From: Symbiodinium natans
Taxonomy: Eukaryota; Sar; Dinophyceae; Suessiales; Symbiodiniaceae
NCBI GenBank assembly: GCA_905221605.1
Contig: CAJNDS010002134.1
Span: 465,842-529,841 of the forward strand
DNA: 64,000 nt
Direction of reading: 5' to 3'
Made by a program: the position numbers and the translations under genes
In this document: one piece after another, positions 12,744 to 20,677 of the stretch
How positions within the stretch are numbered: position 1 is the stretch's first letter
Layout: the number at the start of each line of letters is the position of its first letter
Notes under the pieces: generated by a model
The model's database searches: none
What the model was told of the DNA's origin: nothing
Seen by the model: the letters and a program-made list of their open reading frames with translations, nothing else

Positions 12744-12819
12744 ACCCTAAACCCTAAACCCTAAACCCTAAACCCTAAACCCTAAACCCTGAACCCTGAA
12801 CCCTAAACCCTAAACCCTA
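12744..12819. repeat. CCCTAAA array, target of the retrotransposon insertion
   Basis: Ten or so CCCTAAA units, two with CCCTGAA, end at the first base of the 5' LTR. The last five bases, CCCTA (12815-12819), are repeated directly after the 3' LTR at 28514-28518, consistent with a 5-bp target-site duplication made from the repeat itself. Confidence 0.9.
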
Positions 12820-13048
12820 TGCGGAGCTGCAATTGGTATTGTAGAAAGGAGTTGGTATTGGAAGTTCAAGGGTCAATGAACCCGATATTCGTTGGCTCAA
12901 GCCATGACCAAAGCGGTCGAAGATTCCGTAAAAAGTGTGCCCTTGGTTTGGGGTCTTGCTGTTCGGTTGTTGGTTGTTCCAGGGGTATTAAGGGCTTCTG
13001 TTGGGGTTGACTGTTTTGTTCCCTGTCCTCCTTCGGTTGCCCCCCGTA
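12820..13048 (+). repeat. 5' long terminal repeat
   Basis: It starts TGCGGAGCTG and ends CCCCCCGTA. The end is fixed by the point where the match to the 3' LTR stops and the primer-binding site begins. At 229 bp it is short, as is usual for copia elements. The only difference seen from the 3' LTR is C at 13022 against T in the other copy. The promoter and transcript start are expected here but no motif is evident. Confidence 0.93.
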
Positions 13049-13060
13049 GGTTATGAGCCC
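13049..13060 (+). promoter_or_regulatory. Primer-binding site matching a tRNA-Met anticodon arm
   Basis: GGTTATGAGCCC starts at the base after the LTR. Its complement, GGGCTCATAACC, is the canonical anticodon stem-loop of tRNA-Met with the CAU anticodon, not a tRNA 3' end. Drosophila copia and yeast Ty5 are primed in this way by a cleaved initiator tRNA-Met half-molecule, so the same is inferred here. Confidence 0.75.
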
Positions 13061-13109
13061 AAATTAGGCTTCCTGCGGATTGGTAAAGATTTTTCGTTTG
13101 TTTAACGCC

Positions 13110-16100
13110 ATGGACATGATGCGGCGTCGCTCTGAGCCTGGACTGTCGCCAACGGCCAATGAAGCCGAAGGAAATCGTGGTGATGGGGGTGAAGATCGAC
13201 AACAAATGGTACAAGCACTGACAGATGGTAGGGAGGTTGCAATGATACAACCAACGCCTCAGGTGGAAAACGAAGTGGTTCCGGTTCAAGCAGCAAATCC
13301 TTTCTGGAGCGAGCGGGCTCAAGAAGAAATGAGACTTAGGCAGTCAAGGCCGGCAAGTCTTCCCGCGAGCGGAGGGGATAGGAGTGGTGAAGGTACGAGA
13401 AGACCGCCTTCGCTGCAAGATCTTTTGGGTCAGGAACCTGCACCTGTTGAGAGACCATCGTCAGGCTTAATGGGACAAATGGAACGAGGTACTATTGGTG
13501 GAGTGCAAGCCGACGAAGAACTCATTCCTGATGTTAGTGGTGAAGAGCAATCTGAAGATATGGCGGTGGTGAAGCGTGCGCTGAAAGAGTTGCTTGTGCA
13601 GACAAAGGAGCTGGGGAACAGGTTGCATCGGGTGGAGGAAAAAAGCTATACCTCTGCTGCATCTGGGTCAGCTTCAAGGGCACGGAGCTCTGGAGTGGTG
13701 GACGCAAACACGGCATATCCTCTAGGAATGACTCCAGAGAAGCAGTACCTGCCAGGACAAGTTTTCTACACGGATGGTATGGGTGGTTTTTGGACTGTGT
13801 TGCCTGATGGGACATGGCTGCCTATTGAGGGCTACGACCTGCCAAAGGGTTGTGATCTTCAATCCTTGCCTGGGTCCAGGAAGGGGGATGTTCAAGTGGA
13901 GGACGAAAAAGAAGTGCCAATGATGCATGTGGCTGAAGGGAAGAAACCCTCCAGATTGCCTCCATTGAATTACCCCACGGGAGGTCCTGCAAGTGGTGGA
14001 TATGCAGGTGGACCACCTGGTTTAACACATGTTCCGATTACTTCCGTGCCATCAGGTGTTGATGGTTCTGTCGCACCTGCGGGGAACCAGCCCGGTTTTG
14101 TTTCAGCTCGGGAAACTGCAACGCAAGAGAACTCAGCAGGATCGGGTGGATATACAATGGTGGATGATGTTCCGTATCGGTGGAAAATGGTCGCTGGGAA
14201 GTTGGAATTAGAAAAGGTGCCGCTCACAGCTGTTACGCCTGGTATAGGACATGGACTACCTCAAGGGCCTGGTGGAAGGGTCAGCTTACCTCCTGGAGCA
14301 GTGGTGCCACGCGGTATGCCAATCACTGGTGATAGTTCTGGAACCGAACGTCCGGAGGCTCTCGGGAAGCATGTGATGAGCCTTCCAACTTTGACAGACT
14401 ACACACCAAGCAATCCGACGGCACTGGGTGATTGGATCGCAATGATCGAACCAATGTTGTCTTCGCTGACAGATACAGGAAGAGTGTGGTGGCAATGCGT
14501 CTACTCAAAGGCGTATCAAGCGTATGCCAAATGGTTGAGTGTTTCTCCACTGGAAAGGTTGGGCATCAAGGCTGAGCTAGAAGGGCTCAAGGTGGTTCAA
14601 ACTGTGCATGTTTTGTTGGAGCAGAGAGCGGTGTCTTTGCTGCTACAGGCGATCCCGGAGAGATTGAAGACCGAGATCGTTTCCACTCGAATGTTGGGGT
14701 CGGTGATGATATTTTACAAATTGCTGACGGTCTACCAACCAGGTGGAGCAAATGAGCGCAGCACAATGTTGAACTTCTTGGTGCAACCATCTTCAGCAAC
14801 CTCAATTTCAGAGGCTATTAAGGGAGTGCGACAATGGGCGCAATGGCGTTCCCGATTAAGGGAGCTGCGAGCATCCGAGCCGGACGCTACCTTGCTTATC
14901 AAGGGATTGGATGCTTTATCATCCGCGTTGCTGGCAAAACACCCTACGGTGCATTTCAGAGTGGCATCTTTTCGGGAGAAATTGGGGGTGGACTACTCGC
15001 CGACCTCTGAAACTGCGACACAACTAGCTGAAATGTTACAGGCAGAGTTTGAACTGCTATTGCATAGTGCTGGTGAACAAGAGGTGAAGCAGGACTCGGA
15101 CGCCAAGAAAAGGGCCAGGTTAAATAAGGCCCAAAAGGGAACTGGTGACGAGACAGAGGAGGGTGACAAAGGCAAAGGGAAAGGAAAAAGGTACAGCGGA
15201 GATGGTGAACGTCCTTTCTGTTGGATATATGGGAAGACCGATGCAGGTTGCAAGTTCGGATCCCGCTGTAAATTCCGCCATGACAAAGACTCCCTTGAGC
15301 GAGGAAGATGTTTTGAGTGTGGGGCCGTTGGCCATTTGCAGCCGCAATGTCCATATAAGGATGGTGCAAGTTCCAATGTGGACTCAAACCCTGAGAGAAG
15401 CAGATCTAAAGGGAATTCTCCCAAAGGGGGAAAGGGCGGCAAAGGTGCGAAATGGGGAAATGCCAAAAAGGCAGAGGTAGCTGAAGGGGGAGATGAGACG
15501 GCTAATGCGGGATTGGATAAAGGTTCTGCAAGTCCCTCATCACCATCAACACCCAATCAAGTCCTTGCTGAAGCGTTGGAAGTGCTGAAATCTATGAAGC
15601 TGTCATCAGCGCAGTCAGCATCGAGCGGGGATCCCAGTGTTCGAATGTTATGTGGATCTGGATTGTTTCAGCAGGAAGGGAGAGTGGCGTTGGTGGATAC
15701 GGCTGCTACGCATCTTGTGCGGACGCTTTTTCCATGGGAATGTTTACCCGACACTACTGTTATGGTGCAAAGCGCGCTTGGTGGTGTGGCAATGAGGATT
15801 ACAGAGAAAGGGACGTTGATTAGGGAAGACAATGGGCCCCTGATTATCCCTCTCTGGTTGATTTTGGAGTTTGGGGCGAACCTCACGGTGATCAATGGGA
15901 TGTGTCACGTGGGTGCAAAATCTTCGCTGGACCAGCTCTTGTGGTTTGAACATGGCTGTTTGGTTATGGATTACAAAACAGCTGAAAAAATGGTTTTGCA
16001 TGCTGAAAGGCAGCGTGCGTCTTGGTCCCATTCTCAATGGAGGAATGGAAGGGCGGACTGTGGAGTCGGTTCGTCGGATGCCACGTTGTTGCCGAAGCAG

Positions 16101-19100
16101 GGAGAAGGCCGAGGAGTATGCGTTCTACATGTGGCCAGGGTTTCTGACACCAATGAGTGTTCGGGAATGGGCATGTTGGACTCGGGAGCATCGCATCCTC
16201 TCAGATCACTTCGTCCTGGAGAACAGCTTCCGCAGCAAAAGGTGTTGGTGTCTTTAGCTGTTGGATCTCGGGAGATGTGTATTACCCCAGGTGGGACCCT
16301 GGTAACTCCTGAAATGGTAGATCCACTAGTGCCAATTGGCAAAGCGAGCGCCTTGGTTGGTCTCAGAGTTCAGTGGCGTGGTGGCAAGTGCACAGCCTCA
16401 CATCCTGTTCTGGGGGAACTTCGCGTTCGTGATCTGAATGGGTGCCCTTGTTTGGAAAAGGAGGTGGCGCTTCAGATCATTGATGAAATGGATTGGTGCT
16501 CACCAAAGCAAGCTTTGAAGGTGGCACGTATGGTTCAAGGGTGTCCGAATACGGACAACGAGGTGGCTGTAAAAACGTCGTTGCAAAGCGCAGCGCGGAC
16601 AGCGTCAGCGAATGAGGAGGAGTTCGTCCAGGCATGCTGGAGATTTCTTCGGTGGTATTATGGGGATATACCAGAAAATATGCTGATGGAGCTGTTGCCA
16701 CGTGGAGATATTGCGGCGTTGCCTTTCAACCGTCATAAAAGGAGACGGCTGGCACGAGCAAAAAGGGTGGTGGTACACCTATTTTCGGGAAAACAAAAAT
16801 GGCATTTTCCCAGTCGGGATGTGGAGGTACTGGAGCTGGATTTGACAAAAGGTGGTGACCTACATAATTCGAGCGTCTGGAAGTATCTTCTGCATCTGGC
16901 GGCTGAAGGAAAGGTGGTTGCTGTGGTGGGAGGACCTCCATGCAGGACAGTGTCAAGGTTGAGAGGTGAAGACGGTGGTCCACCTGTATTACGCCGACGC
17001 TGTGGACCTGAACGGTTGGGGTTAAAAAGTCTTCCTTGGCCACATCAAGAATTAGCTCAAAAGGATGGTGTTTTACTTCTGAAGATGCTTTTCCTATATG
17101 ACGTGGCGGTGCATTCAAGGTGTGGAACTGCTGAAGTCATCAATGGGAGTTCTGTCTTTTTTGGCATGGAAAGCCCTGGGGACCCTGAACTCATAGGGAA
17201 AGATTTCTCTCAGAACGGCAAAACGGTCTTGAGTGCTGAGGATCTGGTGGATGGTTCTCAGGAAGGGCTCTCAAGTCCTACCTTCTGGAGTTGGCCAGAG
17301 GTGAAAAGCTTTTGTGAGCGTTATGGAATGTACGCTGCACACTTTGATCAAGGAGCGTTGGGACATGCTCTGGTGAAACCTACGACTTTCCTGGTGTCTG
17401 ATATGGAACTATGGGAATCGTTGGAACAGGTTCGCGTGGTTGTTCCGTGGTCAGCAACATTCGCTTCTACCCTGGAAGAGCGTATTGGACAATCCTCTAT
17501 ATGGGCGCGATGGGCGTTTGGATTGGTTAAAAGAATACGTCACAGGTTGGCACAATGGTTGCATGAGAGCGATGCTGAACGGGAAGCTGCGGTGTTACAA
17601 AAAGAAGAACGAGAAGGGACGTTACGGAGGTTGACGACTGAGGAGCGAGCTTTCCGTGACCATTGCCTAAGGGGGCATATTCCCTTCAGACGTGATTGTC
17701 AAATCTGTGTGTCTGCTGCTGGAAAAGAGCGTCGCCATTTGAGGCGAAAGCATGGGGATGCTTACACTTTATCATTGGACTTAGCTGGTCCATACAAGTG
17801 TTCAAAGGATGCTCACCAGCAGAAGCCACGACACGCTGTTATTGGTGTGTATCAATTTCCAATGTTGGATCCCAATGTGGGTCGCCCTCCAGAAAAGGAG
17901 GAAGATGCGGATGAGGTGGAAGATCAGGCGGCAGATGAAGGTGCTGGTGTCGGAGAATGGTTAGGCGATGCAGTCGCTAACTTCGAGGAGGAAGACTCTG
18001 CGCCGGTGGAACCTGTGCCAGTTCTGGAGGCAGAGGTGTTGAAAATCCAAGCTTCTGAAAAATCCTGGAAGGAACTGAAGGACCACTTGACCCAACCTGT
18101 CCGTATGATCAACTTCGTTATGGTGGAGCCGATTGTGGATAAGCAGCAAACAACTGTTTTGTCGGCAGTTCAAAGAATGATGGTGCGCTTGCAGAGACAT
18201 GGGTATCCGGTGTTGAGAATCCACTCGGATCGAGCGGGGGAGTTTGTCAATGCACGCTTCCGGTCCTTTTGCGAAACTCGTCTGATATATAGGACCACTG
18301 GTGATCCTGGTGTCCCGCAAACAAATGGGCGCACTGAAGCATGTGTGGGTTTATTCAAACGTGGTGTCAGGTCGCTCTTAAAGGAGGCGCGACTCGGGCC
18401 GGCGTACTGGGCACTGGCGGCTCGCCATTGGTCAATGTTACGGTGGCAGAAAGCTGAAAGGGAGTTGGGGTTGAATCCTAAAGCATTGCTTCCCTTTGGT
18501 GCTCAGATTCAAGTCAAACGTCGTCCGTGGGAATTGCTGGGTCCGGATGGAACAAAGAAGGGTCGGCAATGGGTCGATCGTGCGCAGCCTGCACTTCTTT
18601 TGGGTCCATGCGATGACCTACCTGGTGGTTATTGGGTGGAAGCTCAAGGGACTGCAAAAGATCCGGATGAACTGGTGTTATTTCCCTGCACTACGATTTT
18701 TTCCAATATAAAGGAACCGCCTGAATTGGAGCTGGAAGGGGTGGTAGAAGAACAGGAGCCTTCTCCTCCAGAGCATCGTCTCAAGGGGAAAAAACCGGCG
18801 CTTCGGTTCGCTGATGAGGAAGGTCCTCCTTTACCTCCGCCTCGCGATCCTCCAGTTCGCCATCGGTTGATGGAGAAAAGCCCGGCCTCTTCACTGCGTG
18901 GTCATGTGGGCTCCTTGCGCTTGCTTCGCAAGCGGGGGGAGAGTCCGCCCTTAGAAATTTTTGAGGATGACATGCAGGGTCTGGGGGAGCTGGAAGAAAA
19001 TGCAGATGTTGAGGACAATGTTCCTGGTGATGAGTATTGGCCGACTTGCTGTTCTCCTCATGAAAATGCTTATTTGGTCTGCAAAAGTGGGACTGCTGAG

Positions 19101-19709
19101 GATGGAACACAGTTGGAAAAAGAAGAGCAAAAAGCCAAGTCAATGTATGAAAGGTCTATGTATGATTACGTGGACTGTGAGGAGCTTTTGGAAGGGATTG
19201 TATACCCAAAGAGGGTGAATCGAAGAGGTGGTATCAACAATTGGTGTACAAGTACGCGAGCTCTGGTGTTGGGCCACTATACTCATGGCGGAGTGTGTGG
19301 TATTACAAAGGAGACTCATCGAAGACCATGGCTATGTCGGTATTTGGCATCATTCGTGAGGCACTACAATCCTGAAGCCAAATTTTCTGCTCTTCAAATC
19401 TCGTGCAATGCTCCGGTGTCATTGCATAGGGATAGTCACAATGAAAAACATTGCTGCAATTATGTGTGTGGCTTTGGTGACTATAAAGATGGTCAGCTGT
19501 GGGTTGAGGATGAAAAGGTTTTAGAGGAAGGAGCTGAAGTGGTGGAGCAATCCTATGGGAAGAAAGTCCTACCTGGAAAATTGGTGGATATCCACTGGAA
19601 CTTCATGTCGTTCTTTCCGAGAAAGCTGCATGGCCCTATGCCTTGGAAACAGGGTATCCTTGACAGGGTACACGCCTGTTTTTATGGAGCGTTTGAGCTA
19701 CAAGGATAG
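13110..19709 (+). CDS. Retrotransposon polyprotein ORF1: gag, protease(s), methyltransferase-like, integrase, oxygenase-like
   Basis: The start chosen is the ATG at 13110 (CGCCATGG context); the frame is open from further upstream only through TTG. It gives 2199 aa. Order: gag (about 1-700); CCCH zinc finger C-x9-C-x5-C-x3-H (704-724) and CCHC knuckle (734-747); retropepsin-like DTAATH (D863) and DSGASH (D1024); C5-methyltransferase-like region with HLFSG (1223-1227), GGPPC (1274-1278), ME-S-P (E1354) and KPTTF (K1423); integrase with HCLRGH/CQIC zinc site, D1557, D1707 and E1743 (exact D-x35-E). About 90 extra acidic residues lie between the first two Asp. C-terminal region with H2106-x-D2108, H2174 and R2186 resembles the 2OG-Fe(II) double-stranded beta-helix. 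The enzymatic roles of the methyltransferase- and oxygenase-like parts are inferred. Confidence 0.9.
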   Translation: MDMMRRRSEPGLSPTANEAEGNRGDGGEDRQQMVQALTDGREVAMIQPTPQVENEVVPVQAANPFWSERAQEEMRLRQSRPASLPASGGDRSGEGTRRPPSLQDLLGQEPAPVERPSSGLMGQMERGTIGGVQADEELIPDVSGEEQSEDMAVVKRALKELLVQTKELGNRLHRVEEKSYTSAASGSASRARSSGVVDANTAYPLGMTPEKQYLPGQVFYTDGMGGFWTVLPDGTWLPIEGYDLPKGCDLQSLPGSRKGDVQVEDEKEVPMMHVAEGKKPSRLPPLNYPTGGPASGGYAGGPPGLTHVPITSVPSGVDGSVAPAGNQPGFVSARETATQENSAGSGGYTMVDDVPYRWKMVAGKLELEKVPLTAVTPGIGHGLPQGPGGRVSLPPGAVVPRGMPITGDSSGTERPEALGKHVMSLPTLTDYTPSNPTALGDWIAMIEPMLSSLTDTGRVWWQCVYSKAYQAYAKWLSVSPLERLGIKAELEGLKVVQTVHVLLEQRAVSLLLQAIPERLKTEIVSTRMLGSVMIFYKLLTVYQPGGANERSTMLNFLVQPSSATSISEAIKGVRQWAQWRSRLRELRASEPDATLLIKGLDALSSALLAKHPTVHFRVASFREKLGVDYSPTSETATQLAEMLQAEFELLLHSAGEQEVKQDSDAKKRARLNKAQKGTGDETEEGDKGKGKGKRYSGDGERPFCWIYGKTDAGCKFGSRCKFRHDKDSLERGRCFECGAVGHLQPQCPYKDGASSNVDSNPERSRSKGNSPKGGKGGKGAKWGNAKKAEVAEGGDETANAGLDKGSASPSSPSTPNQVLAEALEVLKSMKLSSAQSASSGDPSVRMLCGSGLFQQEGRVALVDTAATHLVRTLFPWECLPDTTVMVQSALGGVAMRITEKGTLIREDNGPLIIPLWLILEFGANLTVINGMCHVGAKSSLDQLLWFEHGCLVMDYKTAEKMVLHAERQRASWSHSQWRNGRADCGVGSSDATLLPKQGEGRGVCVLHVARVSDTNECSGMGMLDSGASHPLRSLRPGEQLPQQKVLVSLAVGSREMCITPGGTLVTPEMVDPLVPIGKASALVGLRVQWRGGKCTASHPVLGELRVRDLNGCPCLEKEVALQIIDEMDWCSPKQALKVARMVQGCPNTDNEVAVKTSLQSAARTASANEEEFVQACWRFLRWYYGDIPENMLMELLPRGDIAALPFNRHKRRRLARAKRVVVHLFSGKQKWHFPSRDVEVLELDLTKGGDLHNSSVWKYLLHLAAEGKVVAVVGGPPCRTVSRLRGEDGGPPVLRRRCGPERLGLKSLPWPHQELAQKDGVLLLKMLFLYDVAVHSRCGTAEVINGSSVFFGMESPGDPELIGKDFSQNGKTVLSAEDLVDGSQEGLSSPTFWSWPEVKSFCERYGMYAAHFDQGALGHALVKPTTFLVSDMELWESLEQVRVVVPWSATFASTLEERIGQSSIWARWAFGLVKRIRHRLAQWLHESDAEREAAVLQKEEREGTLRRLTTEERAFRDHCLRGHIPFRRDCQICVSAAGKERRHLRRKHGDAYTLSLDLAGPYKCSKDAHQQKPRHAVIGVYQFPMLDPNVGRPPEKEEDADEVEDQAADEGAGVGEWLGDAVANFEEEDSAPVEPVPVLEAEVLKIQASEKSWKELKDHLTQPVRMINFVMVEPIVDKQQTTVLSAVQRMMVRLQRHGYPVLRIHSDRAGEFVNARFRSFCETRLIYRTTGDPGVPQTNGRTEACVGLFKRGVRSLLKEARLGPAYWALAARHWSMLRWQKAERELGLNPKALLPFGAQIQVKRRPWELLGPDGTKKGRQWVDRAQPALLLGPCDDLPGGYWVEAQGTAKDPDELVLFPCTTIFSNIKEPPELELEGVVEEQEPSPPEHRLKGKKPALRFADEEGPPLPPPRDPPVRHRLMEKSPASSLRGHVGSLRLLRKRGESPPLEIFEDDMQGLGELEENADVEDNVPGDEYWPTCCSPHENAYLVCKSGTAEDGTQLEKEEQKAKSMYERSMYDYVDCEELLEGIVYPKRVNRRGGINNWCTSTRALVLGHYTHGGVCGITKETHRRPWLCRYLASFVRHYNPEAKFSALQISCNAPVSLHRDSHNEKHCCNYVCGFGDYKDGQLWVEDEKVLEEGAEVVEQSYGKKVLPGKLVDIHWNFMSFFPRKLHGPMPWKQGILDRVHACFYGAFELQG

Positions 19710-20577
19710 GTGCTATCTTCTCCAATGCAAGTTTCCTCTTCCGGAACCACAGGCTGAAGAAGGTGAAAAAAGGAAGTGGTTAAAAATGACGTTGAAAGAG
19801 ACCTCGCTGGACGACCTTGCAGAAGAAGTCGACTACGCTGTGTTCGAAGCGCATCAATGGGCTCTAGAAGAGCATTTGAGTATTCGACGCCTAATTGCTG
19901 AACAGGAATGTTGCATCTTGGACGAGTTCCATGGATCGGCCAATGAGTCGAGTGAAGAAAAAGGATCAGAGACTAGAGAATGGCTGGTTAAAGCAAAAAG
20001 GGCTGAGGAACAGCTATCGAAGTTTTTGGTCAAAGCAGCTCAAGTTCAGCAAATGGTACAAGAAAATGCCGCGCTTGAGGCAGCAGAGGAGGTTGAGTTC
20101 CTGCAAACAAAAACAATCCCTACACAAGAAGCCATGCAAGAACTGGAAAAGTGGAGGGAATCATTGTCAGACGAGGTGACGTCTTTGGTGAAAGAGTTGG
20201 AGGTGGTGGAACCAACAACTCAAGAAAAGCTGGACAAATTGGCGGAAGAGCCTAATGCACCGGTGATTGAGTACGTTCCCAGTCTGGTGGTGTTTACCCG
20301 GAAGCAAGGGACAGGGAGGCGACGTGCCCGTATCTGTGCATGTGGAAACTTCATTTCGTCAACGGCAGCTACAGAATATGAAGGGCCGAGGTCACTCAGT
20401 CGTCACTCGCTGTACGCTCCAGGGTTAGATTCAACTACATTCAGGTGTCAAGTGAGGCACGCAGCATATATGGTGTGGATCATCGCTGGCTCAGACATTT
20501 CCAAAGCTTTTCTGACGGCGCCGATGAATAGGGCGCAAAGAGAAGGGCGTTTGGTGGTGGTGCAGCCCCCAAGGGCG
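19684..20577 (+). CDS. ORF2 of the left copy: start of RT region, cut by the gap
   Basis: This frame is +1 relative to ORF1 and is already open from about 19555, overlapping the end of ORF1 by about 155 nt. An internal ATG at 19684 could restart translation; alternatively ribosomes shift +1 at the GGA-TAG end of ORF1 (19704-19709). It encodes an acidic coiled-coil-like linker, then the RT N-terminus up to motif A. Here motif A reads GSDISKAF, whereas the right copy has GLDISKAF. Translation ends at the N gap after QPPRA. It is the 5' part of the same RT-RNase H frame seen complete at 25457-28099. Confidence 0.85.
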
Positions 20578-20677
20578 NNNNNNNNNNNNNNNNNNNNNNN
20601 NNNNNNNNNNNNNNNNNNNNNNNNNNNNNNNNNNNNNNNNNNNNNNNNNNNNNNNNNNNNNNNNNNNNNNNNNNNNN
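20578..20677. other. Assembly gap of exactly 100 N
   Basis: The fixed length suggests a scaffolding placeholder of unknown real size. The sequence before the gap ends inside RT, and the sequence after it restarts inside gag, 5675 bp earlier in the element. Confidence 0.98.

Noticed and set aside
12892-12901. Relic of the dinoflagellate spliced leader (TTGGCTCAAG) in the LTR
   Set aside because: Only 10 bases match the leader's 3' end, and this could be chance in 64 kb; the same bases occur at 28357-28366 simply because the LTR is duplicated.
13080-13109. Start of ORF1 at 13080
   Set aside because: The codon there is TTG; the first ATG in frame, with a good context, is at 13110.
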